A stretch of DNA of 59,923 nucleotides from Wohlfahrtiimonas populi (GTDB lineage Bacteria; Pseudomonadota; Gammaproteobacteria; Cardiobacteriales; Wohlfahrtiimonadaceae). The notes beneath the pieces were generated by a model that saw only the letters and a list, made by a program, of their open reading frames with translations, was not told the DNA's origin and ran no database searches. Positions 32,618-41,455 of the stretch are shown in pieces (positions within the stretch are counted from its first letter, which is position 1; the number at the start of each line of letters is the position of its first letter). A program made the position numbers and the translations under genes. Location of the stretch: assembly GCF_002006795.1 (NCBI RefSeq), contig NZ_MVDN01000001.1, positions 385,149 to 445,071 of the forward strand. The letters are read 5' to 3'.

Positions 32618-32914
32618 ATGAAAACATTATCTAAATTGGCTATTCTTTCCCTATCAGCAACAATGGTAACAAGTATCGCAGTTGCTCAACCTTATCCTGC
32701 ATATCAAGTATTGAATGACTTAAGTGCAGAACAAGTAACACAGTTGAAACAATTGGGTCGCATTTCTGAAAATAATCCGATTAACCCTGTATATGAAGCA
32801 AAAGTGCAAAGCATTTTAACACCAGCACAAAATGCAGAATACACTTCAAAAATGTATGGTCCAAGAACGTCATCTAACTCTAACGATTTCAACTTCAATA
32901 TGGACAGCAAATAA
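32618..32914 (+). CDS. Small unknown exported protein before doxX, 98 residues
   Basis: Signal peptide MKTLSKLAILSLSATMVTSIAVAQ, then about 74 residues with QVLNDLSAEQVTQLKQLGRI, a pattern recalling helical Spy/LTXXQ-like or calcium-independent small periplasmic proteins, but not enough to assign. No Cys. AAAGGAG precedes the ATG. The stop codon and the doxX start share one base (TAATG), so the two are coupled. Confidence 0.65.
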   Translation: MKTLSKLAILSLSATMVTSIAVAQPYPAYQVLNDLSAEQVTQLKQLGRISENNPINPVYEAKVQSILTPAQNAEYTSKMYGPRTSSNSNDFNFNMDSK

Positions 32915-33333
32915 TGTTAACGTTTGATCGTCATATTGAAACATTGATCAATCGCCCAAGCATTAACAACTCGTTAATGCTTGCGGGCAGAGCTTTGATG
33001 GCATACTTATTCATCATCGCAGGTTGGAATAAAATCTCAGGCTATGCTGGCACAGCAGCCTACATGGAATCTCAAGGTATTCCAGGTAGCTTAGTCTATG
33101 TAGTGATTCTATTAGAATTCGGTGGTGGATTGGCATTATTAATCGGCTACCAAACGCGCATTGTTGCGTTCTTTTTAGCATTTTTCTGTATTGCATCAGG
33201 TTTAATTTTCCATGGTGCACCAGAAGAAGCAACCAGTTTAATGAAAAATTTAGCGATGGCAGGTGGATTCATTTATATCCTTGTGCAAGGCGCTGGAAAA
33301 TTCAGCATTGATAGTTTCCTAACGAAAAAATAA
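32914..33333 (+). CDS. DoxX-family membrane protein
   Basis: 139 residues, four hydrophobic helices. Family text: LAGRALMAYLFIIAGWNKISGYAGTAAYMESQGIPG, LEFGGGLALLIGYQTRIVAFFLAFFCIASGLIFHG, and MAGGFIYILVQGAGKFSIDSF. DoxX proteins are poorly characterised inner-membrane proteins often linked to redox stress. It is coupled to a small secreted protein and lies divergent from a LysR regulator, an arrangement common for redox-responsive doxX genes. Confidence 0.88.
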   Translation: MLTFDRHIETLINRPSINNSLMLAGRALMAYLFIIAGWNKISGYAGTAAYMESQGIPGSLVYVVILLEFGGGLALLIGYQTRIVAFFLAFFCIASGLIFHGAPEEATSLMKNLAMAGGFIYILVQGAGKFSIDSFLTKK

Positions 33334-33350
33334 TTTTTCTCTGATTATCT

Positions 33351-33379
33351 ATGCCATTCCCCCGAATGGCATTTTTTTG
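33351..33379 (+). terminator. doxX operon terminator
   Basis: ATGCCATTC / GAATGGCAT hairpin with a 4-nt loop (33351-33372) and a T run, 18 bp after the doxX stop. Confidence 0.9.
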
Positions 33380-33436
33380 CCCAAAAATCAGTAATATGAC
33401 CTATAATTTCACTATCTCCCTAACCTCAGGATTTTT

Positions 33437-34768
33437 GTGAAGCAAAGAACATTACGTTTACTCTTCATTAGTTACGTTATTCCAACATTGGGCGCTATGC
33501 TCATCAGCGGTGCTTACCAATTAATTGATGGTTTCTTTATCGGGCATTTTATAGGTGCTGAAGGCTTAGCCGCTGTTAATATTGGTTGGTCATACATCAC
33601 AGTTTTATTAGGCTTTGGCTTGTTGGTCGGCGTTGGCACAGGCAGTTTATATTCCATTGCCAAAGGTGCAGAAGATGATAAGGAAGCCCGAAAAATCATT
33701 GGGCAATCCATTACATTAATTCTTATTCCTGGGTTAATCTTCGGCATCATTCTCTATCTTTCAGCACCCACATTGGTTTATATGTTGAGCGATGCAGAAT
33801 ATCGTGTGAGCCAAAAATTCGTTACAACTGCTTATATGGCAATTGATTTCATCCAAGTATTTGCAGTCAGTTCACCATTAGTGATTGGTAGCTTAGCCTT
33901 ACCATTCCTCGTTCGCAATATGGGTAAACCTTATTATGCAACGCTCTATATGGCAATCGGCGTTTCCATCAACGTCTTATTTTCTTATCTCTTCATTGTT
34001 GTATGGGAAATGTCTGTCTTTGGTGCTGCTGTTGCCAATATTTTAGGTGAATCATGTGCTATGTTTTTAGGTTTATATTACATCCTTTTCAAAAGTGGTG
34101 AACCCCTTAAACCTCATCACTTTAAGCCTAATTTCACGTTGATTAAAAATATTATGGTCAATGGCGCATCCACATTCTTTATGTACATTTATGTGGGCTT
34201 TATCATGATGTTGCATCATAAAATGCTCGTAAAATATGGTGGCACAGTTGCTGTTTCTGCTTATACAATTACAGGCTATATCATCACGATCTATTATTTA
34301 GGCATGGAAGGCATTGCCAACGGTGTGCAACCCATCATCAGTCGTTTATATGGCCGTGAAAATTATCTTTCAACACGCGCAATCATTCGTATGATGGCTT
34401 TTGTGGGCATGACTTATGGCATTACACTAACAATATTCTTACAGATATTCCCTGAGTTTTTTACAGCACTCTTTACCAATGAACTGGAACTTTCCAAAGT
34501 CACCATTCATGCTATTAATTTCCATTTGCCACTGCTCTTTTTAGAAGGTGCATTTGTCATGGTCACAGTCTTCTTCCAAGCCATTGGCGAAGGTACAAAA
34601 GCTTTAGTAATTTCCATTGGTAATTTAGTGATTCAGATTCCTTTCCTATTCATCGCACCTAAATTCTATCAACTAGATGGCGTTTGGGTTGCAATGCCAT
34701 TAAGCTCTGCATTACTAGCTGTACCTGTGATTTATTGGGCATATTTACGTTATAAAAAAATCTCATAA
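33437..34768 (+). CDS. MATE-family efflux transporter
   Basis: 443 residues, twelve hydrophobic helices in two repeats. Typical opening RLLFISYVIPTLGAMLISGAYQLIDGFFIGHFIGAEGLAAVNIGWS, and the second half with GIANGVQPIISRLYGREN. It belongs to the MepA-like branch (sodium or proton-coupled drug export). The frame starts with GTG at 33437, preceded by CAGG at suitable spacing; no ATG upstream is in frame. A TATAAT at about 33400-33405 may be its -10. Substrate unknown. Confidence 0.85.
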   Translation: MKQRTLRLLFISYVIPTLGAMLISGAYQLIDGFFIGHFIGAEGLAAVNIGWSYITVLLGFGLLVGVGTGSLYSIAKGAEDDKEARKIIGQSITLILIPGLIFGIILYLSAPTLVYMLSDAEYRVSQKFVTTAYMAIDFIQVFAVSSPLVIGSLALPFLVRNMGKPYYATLYMAIGVSINVLFSYLFIVVWEMSVFGAAVANILGESCAMFLGLYYILFKSGEPLKPHHFKPNFTLIKNIMVNGASTFFMYIYVGFIMMLHHKMLVKYGGTVAVSAYTITGYIITIYYLGMEGIANGVQPIISRLYGRENYLSTRAIIRMMAFVGMTYGITLTIFLQIFPEFFTALFTNELELSKVTIHAINFHLPLLFLEGAFVMVTVFFQAIGEGTKALVISIGNLVIQIPFLFIAPKFYQLDGVWVAMPLSSALLAVPVIYWAYLRYKKIS

Positions 34769-34855
34769 GAGTTATTCACATAATAATGGTTAACAATGAT
34801 GCAATCTTTGCGTACTATCAAAGTATTGATTAAATTTAATATATAAGGATGTACG

Positions 34856-35626
34856 ATGAACTCTCGCACCACCATAATTTTAAGCTTCAGCATTGCTGTT
34901 GCTTTAGCAGTCACAAATATGAGCCAAGCACGCCCATTGGATGAAATTCGAGCTTCTGGTACCCTAAAAGTTGGCGTACCTGGAGATTATGCGCCTTTAG
35001 CATTTTACGATAAAGATAAAAATCTTGTGGGCTTCGATGTTGATCTCATCCAAGATTATGCTGCAAAGCAAAATCTCACTGTTGAATTTGTACCAACCTC
35101 TTGGCCAACTGTTAGCCAAGATTTAAAAGCCAATCAATTTGATGTGGCAATTGGCGGCATTACATTCACAGATCAACGCGCACAAGAATTTTTTCTCACA
35201 GAAGAAATTCTACCCAATGGCAAAATAGCTTTAGCTCGTTGCACAATCTCACAAGAAATTGGTAACTTTGAAAAAATTAATCAACCAACAGTGACTTTAG
35301 TTGTCAATCCTGGAGGAACTAATGAATCATTCGTCAATGAACGTATAGATAAAGCTAATGTTGTGCGTGTTAAAGATAACTTCGATAACATCCAAGCACT
35401 ACGTGATCAAACTGCTGATGTCATGATTACAGATTTAATTGAAGGTAAATATTACCAACACAATGAACCGAATGTTCTATGTATGGCAACAACTGAGCCA
35501 TTCACTGGTACTGCAAGCTACAAAGCTTATATGGTAAATCAAGATGATGGCAAACTACTCAATAGCCTTAATGGTTGGTTGCAAAATACTGAGTTAAAAA
35601 CTTTCCAAGATAAATGGGGAATGTAA
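34856..35626 (+). CDS. Periplasmic PheC-like cyclohexadienyl dehydratase or amino-acid-binding protein
   Basis: 256 residues. Signal peptide to about residue 25 (SQARPL), then a family-3 solute-binding fold: IRASGTLKVGVPGDYAPLAFYDKDKNLVGFDVDLIQDYA. It keeps the PheC hallmarks LVVNPGGTNESFVNERI and VMITDLIEGKYYQHNEP with the acidic residue used by Pseudomonas cyclohexadienyl dehydratase, which makes phenylpyruvate or phenylalanine in the periplasm. A plain amino-acid-binding role cannot be excluded. No permease or ATPase gene is adjacent, which favours the enzyme. The 3' end overlaps the convergent chrA by 33 bp. Confidence 0.7.
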   Translation: MNSRTTIILSFSIAVALAVTNMSQARPLDEIRASGTLKVGVPGDYAPLAFYDKDKNLVGFDVDLIQDYAAKQNLTVEFVPTSWPTVSQDLKANQFDVAIGGITFTDQRAQEFFLTEEILPNGKIALARCTISQEIGNFEKINQPTVTLVVNPGGTNESFVNERIDKANVVRVKDNFDNIQALRDQTADVMITDLIEGKYYQHNEPNVLCMATTEPFTGTASYKAYMVNQDDGKLLNSLNGWLQNTELKTFQDKWGM

Positions 35627-36808
35627 TAACCAACCTACCATCCCACTTGCAATGACAACTAACCATATTGGCAATTTCCAATACATTAATGCAACGAATG
35701 CGATTAGCGCTAAACTAAAATCTGTGGCATTGAAAATTGTATTTATCCAAATGGGTTGATAGAAAGCCGCTAATAACAAACCAACTACAGCAGCATTGAT
35801 CCCAATTAATGCTGCTTTTGTTTGAGCATGATGACGTAAGCTTTCCCAAAATGGCAAAGCCCCCACAACCAACAAAAAAGATGGCAAGAAAATTGCCACC
35901 AAAGCAATCATTCCACCCACCCACCCATTAGGAAATTCATTCATACTTGCACCTAAAAATGCTGCAAATGTGAATAATGGTCCAGGTACAATCTGTGTTG
36001 CGCCATAACCTGCTAAAAACAAGTCATTGCTAACTCTACCAGTTTCCACAACTTCGGCTTGCAATAACGGCAAAACTACATGTCCACCACCAAAAACCAA
36101 AGACCCTGCACGATAAAAATCATCGAACATGATGGCTGTAGTATTTGGCCAAATCCATACAATCATAGGTAAAATTATCAATAATACAAAAAACATTAAT
36201 AGCCAAATACCGCCTGATTTTTTTGAAATTGGGACGTTTAAAACTTGATGAGTATCATCAAGATTAGGCTGAAATAATTTCCAACCTACAAATCCCGAAA
36301 TGATAATTGCTAAAACCTGCCCGATTGCCGATGGAACTGCCAAGACAAAACATGTTGTGATCACCATAATGGTAATCCTAGCTTTATCAGGGCAAAGGTT
36401 CTTTGCCATTCCCCAAATTGTTTGAGCAACAATGGCAACAGCTGCAATTTTTAATCCATGCAAAATTCCTGATGTTGCAATATCACTATATTGCGCTACA
36501 CCCAATGCAAAAATAATCAAAAAAATTGCTGAAGGTAGTGTAAACCCTAACCACGCTGAGAATGCGCCTTTATATCCTGCTTGAGATAAACCAATTGCCA
36601 TGCCAACCTGGCTACTCGCAGGACCTGGCAAAAACTGACAAATAGCAACAAGATCGGCATATTGCGCATCGCTCAGCCAACGTCTTTTACTGACAAATTC
36701 TTCTCTAAAATAGCCTAAATGTGCGACTGGCCCACCAAATGATGTTAACCCTAACTTTAAGAAGATTAGAAACACCTGCCAAGCAGAAATAGATTGAGAC
36801 ACAATCAT
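35594..36808 (-). CDS. chrA: Chromate transporter, two-domain (long-chain) CHR family
   Basis: 404 residues with two CHR repeats. First repeat: LKLGLTSFGGPVAHLGYFREEFVSKRRWLSDAQYADLVAICQFLPGPASSQVGMAIG; second repeat: FGGGHVVLPLLQAEVVETG and GATQIVPGPLFTFAAFLGA. ChrA exports chromate across the inner membrane; homologues also occur in bacteria without special resistance. AAGGG precedes the ATG. The 3' end runs into the convergent PheC-like gene by 33 bp, so there is no room for a separate terminator. Confidence 0.9.
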   Translation of the reverse strand: MIVSQSISAWQVFLIFLKLGLTSFGGPVAHLGYFREEFVSKRRWLSDAQYADLVAICQFLPGPASSQVGMAIGLSQAGYKGAFSAWLGFTLPSAIFLIIFALGVAQYSDIATSGILHGLKIAAVAIVAQTIWGMAKNLCPDKARITIMVITTCFVLAVPSAIGQVLAIIISGFVGWKLFQPNLDDTHQVLNVPISKKSGGIWLLMFFVLLIILPMIVWIWPNTTAIMFDDFYRAGSLVFGGGHVVLPLLQAEVVETGRVSNDLFLAGYGATQIVPGPLFTFAAFLGASMNEFPNGWVGGMIALVAIFLPSFLLVVGALPFWESLRHHAQTKAALIGINAAVVGLLLAAFYQPIWINTIFNATDFSLALIAFVALMYWKLPIWLVVIASGMVGWLLHSPFILESF

Positions 36809-36870
36809 TGCCCTTATGAATCAGAAAACGATCTAACAGTATAACTATTAAATATGACAGAAATATTAAA

Positions 36871-37578
36871 CTAGTACATCTTCATCGCTAAACTATTCAA
36901 CAGTTTTCTGCGTACAGGCCAATCTGGTAAAAATGTAGTCATGAATGCTTTAAAACGGTGATTATGGCTGCGTTCCAATAAATGTACTAATTCATGCACG
37001 AGTACGTATTCCAAACACTCTAAAGGATATTTGGCTAATTCCGTGTTGAGCCAAATCCTTTTGGCTCGAGTATTACAAGTGCCCCATCGTGTTTTCATTT
37101 TCTTCAATCGCCATTCTGATGATTGCACTTGCATAGTTTCTTCCCATTGCAGGATCAATGTAGGCATGATTTTTTGGATTTCCATGCGATAAAGGTTATC
37201 TAATAACTTAACTTTTTGCTCAAGAGTTAAATCACCATTGCTTTGCAAAATCATCTGGTCATCTCGCATAAAAGCTTCTGCTTTTTTGTGATCAGTTTCC
37301 AATAGCAATGGATAGGATTTTCCCCATAAACAATGGATTTCACCTGATTGATATTCCAGTTCTGGTTTTATTGACAAAGATGATAATTTAGCTAATTGTG
37401 CTTTTACCCAAGGCAAATGGCTTAACAGAGTCATTTGAATTTGTGTTTGGGGTAACCTTTTCGGCACGCTGACGTAAGCTTTGCCATCTTTTTTCACGCG
37501 GATATAGAGATTTTTAATGGCTTTTACATCCAAAATAAACTCAATATCCTCGATAATTACACTACTATGTTTAGTCAT
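36871..37578 (-). CDS. YgjP-like zinc metallopeptidase (M48/DUF45)
   Basis: 235 residues. The zinc motif HELVHLLERSHNHRF lies near residue 195, preceded by WGTCNTRAKRIWLNTELAKYPLECLEYVLVHE, the DUF45/YgjP pattern. The cytoplasmic enzyme's substrate is unknown; the family is related to SprT and M48 gluzincins. The start at 37578 gives an 8-nt overlap (ATGACTAA) with the upstream phosphatase gene; the TTG at 37590 is less likely. No Shine-Dalgarno, so translation is probably coupled. Confidence 0.83.
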   Translation of the reverse strand: MTKHSSVIIEDIEFILDVKAIKNLYIRVKKDGKAYVSVPKRLPQTQIQMTLLSHLPWVKAQLAKLSSLSIKPELEYQSGEIHCLWGKSYPLLLETDHKKAEAFMRDDQMILQSNGDLTLEQKVKLLDNLYRMEIQKIMPTLILQWEETMQVQSSEWRLKKMKTRWGTCNTRAKRIWLNTELAKYPLECLEYVLVHELVHLLERSHNHRFKAFMTTFLPDWPVRRKLLNSLAMKMY

Positions 37579-38188
37579 GTTTTTGAACAAAAACTTTATA
37601 ATCCGTTAAATATAGATTAAATTTCTGAGTATTACCAACATGTAAAGCCATGTGAAATTTCATATAAGCTTTCATGGATTGAGAATCCGAAACTCGTGAA
37701 CCAAAGCCCAATGTTTGCCACATAAGTTGAGTAATCCACAAACCATGCCCAACAATGGCACTGTTATTTTCTAATGTGAATAATGTTGGTATAAAATCTT
37801 CAACTTGTGCACAGAACTCATTATATGTTTGCCCTGTTTCACCGCGTCTTGCATTAGGATCAGCTTCTTCCCAATAAGCAATTGCCAATGGCAAGCGTTC
37901 TTCACCTGTTAAACCTTCCACAAATTCATAACCAAAAGTATTGAACTCATTCAATCCTGAGAACTGCAAAGGCTTCATATCATATTTTTGCATCAATGGT
38001 ATTGCTGTTTGTGTTGTACGAATAAACTTAGAAACATAGATTTTCGATGGCTTTTCCAACCATTCATCTGCCAATAATTGCGCTTGCACCAAACCTGTCT
38101 CTGTTAATTCAACAGTCTCATTCGGCTTACTGATTCCACCTGCATTCGCTTCACTTTCTGCATGGCGCGCAAATATAATCTTTTTCAT
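37571..38188 (-). CDS. Histidine-phosphatase (phosphoglycerate-mutase-like) family protein
   Basis: 205 residues. Catalytic RHAE motif with His9 (IIFARHAESEANAGG), the second His in SAIVGHGLWITQ near residue 145, and Arg in FIRTTQTA. Members dephosphorylate diverse small molecules; the substrate is not predictable here. The N-terminus is clear. Its stop overlaps the start of the YgjP-like gene by 8 nt, so the two form an operon. Confidence 0.82.
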   Translation of the reverse strand: MKKIIFARHAESEANAGGISKPNETVELTETGLVQAQLLADEWLEKPSKIYVSKFIRTTQTAIPLMQKYDMKPLQFSGLNEFNTFGYEFVEGLTGEERLPLAIAYWEEADPNARRGETGQTYNEFCAQVEDFIPTLFTLENNSAIVGHGLWITQLMWQTLGFGSRVSDSQSMKAYMKFHMALHVGNTQKFNLYLTDYKVFVQKHD

Positions 38189-38355
38189 CAGTTATCCTCA
38201 TTGCTTAATTAGTGATCAAATAAAAAGAAGATCTTTTATTTACTTATATTTCAAACAATTAATATAGTTATAAAAAGATCTTCACTTTTTCCTCACAATT
38301 TTATCCACAGGTTATTTGGATAAAATGGGATAACTCCAAACAACTTCAAATTTCT

Positions 38356-38380
38356 GCTTTCTCTCCTACGGCGAGAAAGC
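38356..38380. other. Inverted repeat in the gap before the phosphatase operon
   Basis: GCTTTCTC / GAGAAAGC, with a 9-nt loop, no T run on either strand. It lies in the 236-bp gap (38189-38424) between two minus-strand genes. The remainder of that gap is AT-rich without a recognisable element. Confidence 0.4.
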
Positions 38381-38424
38381 TTCTAGATAAATATCTAACA
38401 AATTTAAAAAGGTGCTGAGGATAA

Positions 38425-38793
38425 CTATTCGCTTTTTGCCAATGTTTGAAGATAGAGCATAATAGCATTGGATTCATACAACCAAGTCACAGATTGATCT
38501 TCATTCACAATATACAAACAAGGTACTTGGCGTTTGCCACCCTCATTGATCAAGCGCTCTTCAGCAGCTTTATCATTCAATGCATCCACCAATTCAATTT
38601 TTAAGTTCAAACGGCGAATTTCACGGCGAACTTTCACACAAAATGGACAAGCGTGAAATTGATACAATTTTAATTGTGCTGTTGCTTCATCCAATTTCTT
38701 TTGCTCTTCCACTGCACGAATCATTGGTGCTGGCGCTGTTAATTTATCCAAACCTAAAATGATTTTGCCTAAAATCCAACGAATTACTTTCAT
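38425..38793 (-). CDS. Glutaredoxin-like protein with CPFC active site
   Basis: 122 residues. A thioredoxin-fold domain from about residue 40: LKLYQFHACPFCVKVRREIRRLNLKIELVDAL, cis-Pro in KRQVPCLYI, then ESNAIMLYLQ as in glutaredoxin 2 or glutathione-transferase N-termini. The first 35 residues contain a hydrophobic helix (WILGKIILGL) that may act as a membrane anchor. It overlaps the rhodanese stop by one base. Probably thiol-redox maintenance with its two neighbours. Confidence 0.83.
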   Translation of the reverse strand: MKVIRWILGKIILGLDKLTAPAPMIRAVEEQKKLDEATAQLKLYQFHACPFCVKVRREIRRLNLKIELVDALNDKAAEERLINEGGKRQVPCLYIVNEDQSVTWLYESNAIMLYLQTLAKSE

Positions 38794-39176
38794 TATTTTT
38801 GCTCCTTAGCTGTTTCCCATTGTTGCCATGCATTGTAACCACCTTGTAAATCGTAAACTTCTTTAAAGCCTAGATCCAACATGATTTTGCGTGCTTTTTC
38901 ACTGCGATTACCTGAGCGACAAAATATATAAACAGGTTCATCTTTATTCAAACCTTTCAATTTCACTGTGAAATCTTCTGACAAATAATCGATGTTTTGT
39001 GCTTTACCAATTGTACCTTCATTGAACTCGTCAGCAGTTCTCACATCCACTAATTGAATTGAATGGTCTTTCATTAATTCATCATAAGTTGCAGGATCAC
39101 GTAAATAGCTAACATCATCACTCCAACCCAATTGCAAAGTAAATAGACATATCATCAATAACAGAGTCTTTTTCAT
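38793..39176 (-). CDS. Periplasmic rhodanese-like sulfurtransferase
   Basis: 127 residues. Signal peptide MKKTLLLMICLFTLQLGWS, then a single rhodanese domain: LVDVRTADEFNEGTIGKAQNI, active-site loop FCRSGNRS with the catalytic Cys, and VYDLQGGYNAW. PspE-like single-domain rhodaneses move sulfur or act in periplasmic thiol chemistry. GGAGAAAA precedes the ATG at 39176; the GTG at 39188 is not used. Coupled to the glutaredoxin-like gene and close to dsbB. Confidence 0.88.
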   Translation of the reverse strand: MKKTLLLMICLFTLQLGWSDDVSYLRDPATYDELMKDHSIQLVDVRTADEFNEGTIGKAQNIDYLSEDFTVKLKGLNKDEPVYIFCRSGNRSEKARKIMLDLGFKEVYDLQGGYNAWQQWETAKEQK

Positions 39177-39185
39177 ACTTTTCTC

Positions 39186-39219
39186 CACAAAACAAAAGCC
39201 CCAATCTGAGGCTTTTCTC
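39186..39219 (-). terminator. dsbB terminator
   Basis: On the minus strand AAAAGCC / GGCTTTT with a 9-nt loop and a following T-rich tail, 14 bp after the dsbB stop. Confidence 0.6.
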
Positions 39220-39232
39220 GATTAATAAAAAA

Positions 39233-39808
39233 CTAGGCTTTCTTTAAGAATAGTCTACTTAACCAACAAGTCATCATAATACCTAGAACTAATGCAAATA
39301 TGCCATAAATGATCATCATATATTCAGCCATATTTAAACCCCACAATGACCATGTATCCTCACCACAAATGCCTGTTTGCATGAAATGCGATGGGAACCA
39401 TCTGTGCATTGGCAGACCAAATGGGAATGATGCTTCTGTCATAGAGCAGCTACTTGTGAAAGGATTATAATCTGGACGCAAACGATCCAATGTAATCATT
39501 TCCAAATTCAAGCTCCATAAAAAGCCCTTAACAATCGCCCAAAATGCACCAATATAACCAATCAGTTTTAAAATAATATTCTTTGGATAAAGTGCCGTAA
39601 TAAATGCAAATACTGCTATTGCGATCATTGCAAAGCGAATATAAACGCACATTTCACAAGGCCTTTGTCCTAAATGCTCTTGGAAATAAAAGACAGCAAT
39701 CAACTCCAATGCTAATGCAATGAATCCACCTAAAATCCATAACCAGCGTTGATCTTGCCATTTGGCAACAGTTTGCCACCATGAGTTTTTTTGATTGAGC
39801 TTAGACAT
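39233..39808 (-). CDS. dsbB: Disulfide bond formation protein DsbB
   Basis: 191 residues, four transmembrane helices. The first periplasmic loop carries the redox pair PCEMC (FQEHLGQRPCEMCVYIR), and the second periplasmic loop has the other two Cys (SSCSMT and TGICGEDTW). It reoxidises DsbA by passing electrons to ubiquinone. The second loop is somewhat long and Pro/Phe-rich, as in the DsbI-like branch. The start MSKLNQKN lies 4 bp after the ubiK stop. No dsbA is present in the window. Confidence 0.9.
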   Translation of the reverse strand: MSKLNQKNSWWQTVAKWQDQRWLWILGGFIALALELIAVFYFQEHLGQRPCEMCVYIRFAMIAIAVFAFITALYPKNIILKLIGYIGAFWAIVKGFLWSLNLEMITLDRLRPDYNPFTSSCSMTEASFPFGLPMHRWFPSHFMQTGICGEDTWSLWGLNMAEYMMIIYGIFALVLGIMMTCWLSRLFLKKA

Positions 39809-39812
39809 AATT

Positions 39813-40079
39813 TTAATCTTCTTTTGAAGTTTGTAATGTACGAATCACAGCTTCTAATTCTGTAACACGCGCTTTTAAATCATCCACTTCGCTGCGTGTT
39901 TTTAAAAGAATCTTCTGTTGGATTTCAAATTCATCTTGTTTCGCGAATTTAAAGTTTGGCAAAACATTTTCAAGCTGCTCTTTCACAACTCGATCAATCT
40001 CTGCATGAGTGTTTTTTAAACCTTCTGGCAATGATTCCTGAATTTTACCTGCCATATTTTGTAAAAAATCTTTTGGCAT
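39813..40079 (-). CDS. ubiK: Ubiquinone biosynthesis accessory factor UbiK
   Basis: 88 residues (E. coli 96). Opening MPKDFLQNMAGKIQESLPEGL and the trimeric coiled-coil C-terminus DEFEIQQKILLKTRSEVDDLKARVTELEAVI are typical of the UbiK/YqiC (BMFP) family. It supports the soluble ubiquinone-biosynthesis complex under aerobic conditions. Next to dsbB, whose electron acceptor is ubiquinone, though co-location may be chance. Confidence 0.9.
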   Translation of the reverse strand: MPKDFLQNMAGKIQESLPEGLKNTHAEIDRVVKEQLENVLPNFKFAKQDEFEIQQKILLKTRSEVDDLKARVTELEAVIRTLQTSKED

Positions 40080-40124
40080 AACGCCCTCACAACTTTCAAT
40101 AAAGTCATCATTATACGCGAAAGA

Positions 40125-40601
40125 TTAGCTCCATCGTACCAATAAAGATAATAATCCTGCTGCAATTAATGGGCCAACTGGTACACCATTAAAGACCGCA
40201 ACACCAATAATTGTGCCGATCAATAATTCAGGTACATACATTGGGCGAACTTCCAACAATGAAGCACCTTCTCCACCAAGCCATGCAACTGCAATGCCCA
40301 TCAAAACGGCAGCAATGGATTGCCAATTCTTCAATGAGCCAAGTACTTCCATAAAATTAATTTTGCCACTGGCTAAAGGAGCCATTACACCAATTGTGAG
40401 AATAATCACCCCAAGCCATAAACCTTTCTTTTCTACTAATGGTAAAAATTGATTTAAGGGCGTAACTTTCATCACAATTAATACAAGCATTGCAATCAGC
40501 ACTGTATCGTTTTTGCTGAGTAAGCCTAATCCTGCAATGACTAATAAAAATAGCAGTGTAAAATCTATGTTTTCCATTAATTTCTGTAATCCTTGTTTCA
40601 T
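40125..40601 (-). CDS. DUF441 membrane protein (YeaL family)
   Basis: 158 residues with four to five hydrophobic helices. [47 protein letters not shown] and [17 protein letters not shown] match E. coli YeaL closely. Function unknown, UPF0756. The start is uncertain: the ATG at 40577 would match the E. coli N-terminus better, but GGAT stands closer to the ATG at 40601. Confidence 0.88.
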   Translation of the reverse strand: MKQGLQKLMENIDFTLLFLLVIAGLGLLSKNDTVLIAMLVLIVMKVTPLNQFLPLVEKKGLWLGVIILTIGVMAPLASGKINFMEVLGSLKNWQSIAAVLMGIAVAWLGGEGASLLEVRPMYVPELLIGTIIGVAVFNGVPVGPLIAAGLLSLLVRWS

Positions 40602-40720
40602 GCATCATCCATTGAACGATATCGATCAAATATAATATAAAGTATGCTACCACTTAAGCAAAATGGTTCATAATATGTTGGATTAACCATTTACTTTAAT
40701 ATCAATGATAAGGGCTTAAC

Positions 40721-41392
40721 ATGACATTATCTTGGACAAAACTATTAATCACATCCATATTATTACTATCATTCAGCCATGCTGTGCCTTATGCGCCAAT
40801 AAATATTGATCAATTACTGGTTAAAAAAGAGCAAGGCGCGACAATTAACCTTCAATATTTACAAGATCGCATTGCAGAATTATCTAAAAATGCAGGCACA
40901 TATCCAACACAATTTGATTCAGAAACTGATAAAACTGAAGCAGCCAAAGAAGCTCAGGTTTTATTGGAAATTGCCAAAACAATGACAGAAGCATCCGATG
41001 AGCCAAGTACACTGTATTTATCCATGCAGATTGCGCGCATTGGACATAATTTAGATATTAAAGGTGCGGCAGAACAAGCTATCAGTTATGCAGATCGTTT
41101 CATAGAAAAAACACCTGATGATTCCACTGGTTATTTCTTCATGGGCGCATTCTTATCCGAATCAGGAAAAGTCAAAGAAGGTCGACCTTATTTAGACAAA
41201 GCATTAGAGCTAGGTAATGAAGCTGCTCGCTGGTCAATTGCTATGTCATATCTATTTGAAGGCAATGCAGAAGAAGCTTTAAAAGAATTAAAGCTTTATC
41301 AAAAAAGCTATCCAAAAGATGATCGTGCTAAGCAACTCATTGAAGCGATTAATAGCGGTAAATTAGAGCTCAAAAGTTCAGAACCTAAATAA
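40721..41392 (+). CDS. Exported tetratricopeptide-repeat protein
   Basis: 223 residues. Signal peptide to about residue 20 (LLLSFSHA), then helical repeats; clear TPR-like text DSTGYFFMGAFLSESGKVKEGRPYLDKALELGNEAARWSIAMSYLFEGNAEEALKELKLYQKSYPKDDRA in the C-terminal half (two to three repeats). Probably a periplasmic scaffold; partner unknown. AAGGG precedes the ATG. Single gene with a terminator shared with the convergent MFS gene. Confidence 0.75.
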   Translation: MTLSWTKLLITSILLLSFSHAVPYAPINIDQLLVKKEQGATINLQYLQDRIAELSKNAGTYPTQFDSETDKTEAAKEAQVLLEIAKTMTEASDEPSTLYLSMQIARIGHNLDIKGAAEQAISYADRFIEKTPDDSTGYFFMGAFLSESGKVKEGRPYLDKALELGNEAARWSIAMSYLFEGNAEEALKELKLYQKSYPKDDRAKQLIEAINSGKLELKSSEPK

Positions 41393-41399
41393 CAACTAT

Positions 41400-41429
41400 A
41401 GAAAAGCCACTCAATTGAGTGGCTTTTCT
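41400..41429. terminator. Bidirectional terminator
   Basis: Perfect inverted repeat AGAAAAGCCACTCAA / TTGAGTGGCTTTTCT between the convergent TPR and MFS genes. Confidence 0.85.
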
Positions 41430-41455
41430 AATACTAATATTTTGTAAATATTAAA

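Noticed and set aside
38189-38424. Intrinsic terminator at the 38356-38380 inverted repeat
   Set aside because: No T run follows the stem on either strand, so it is listed only as an inverted repeat.
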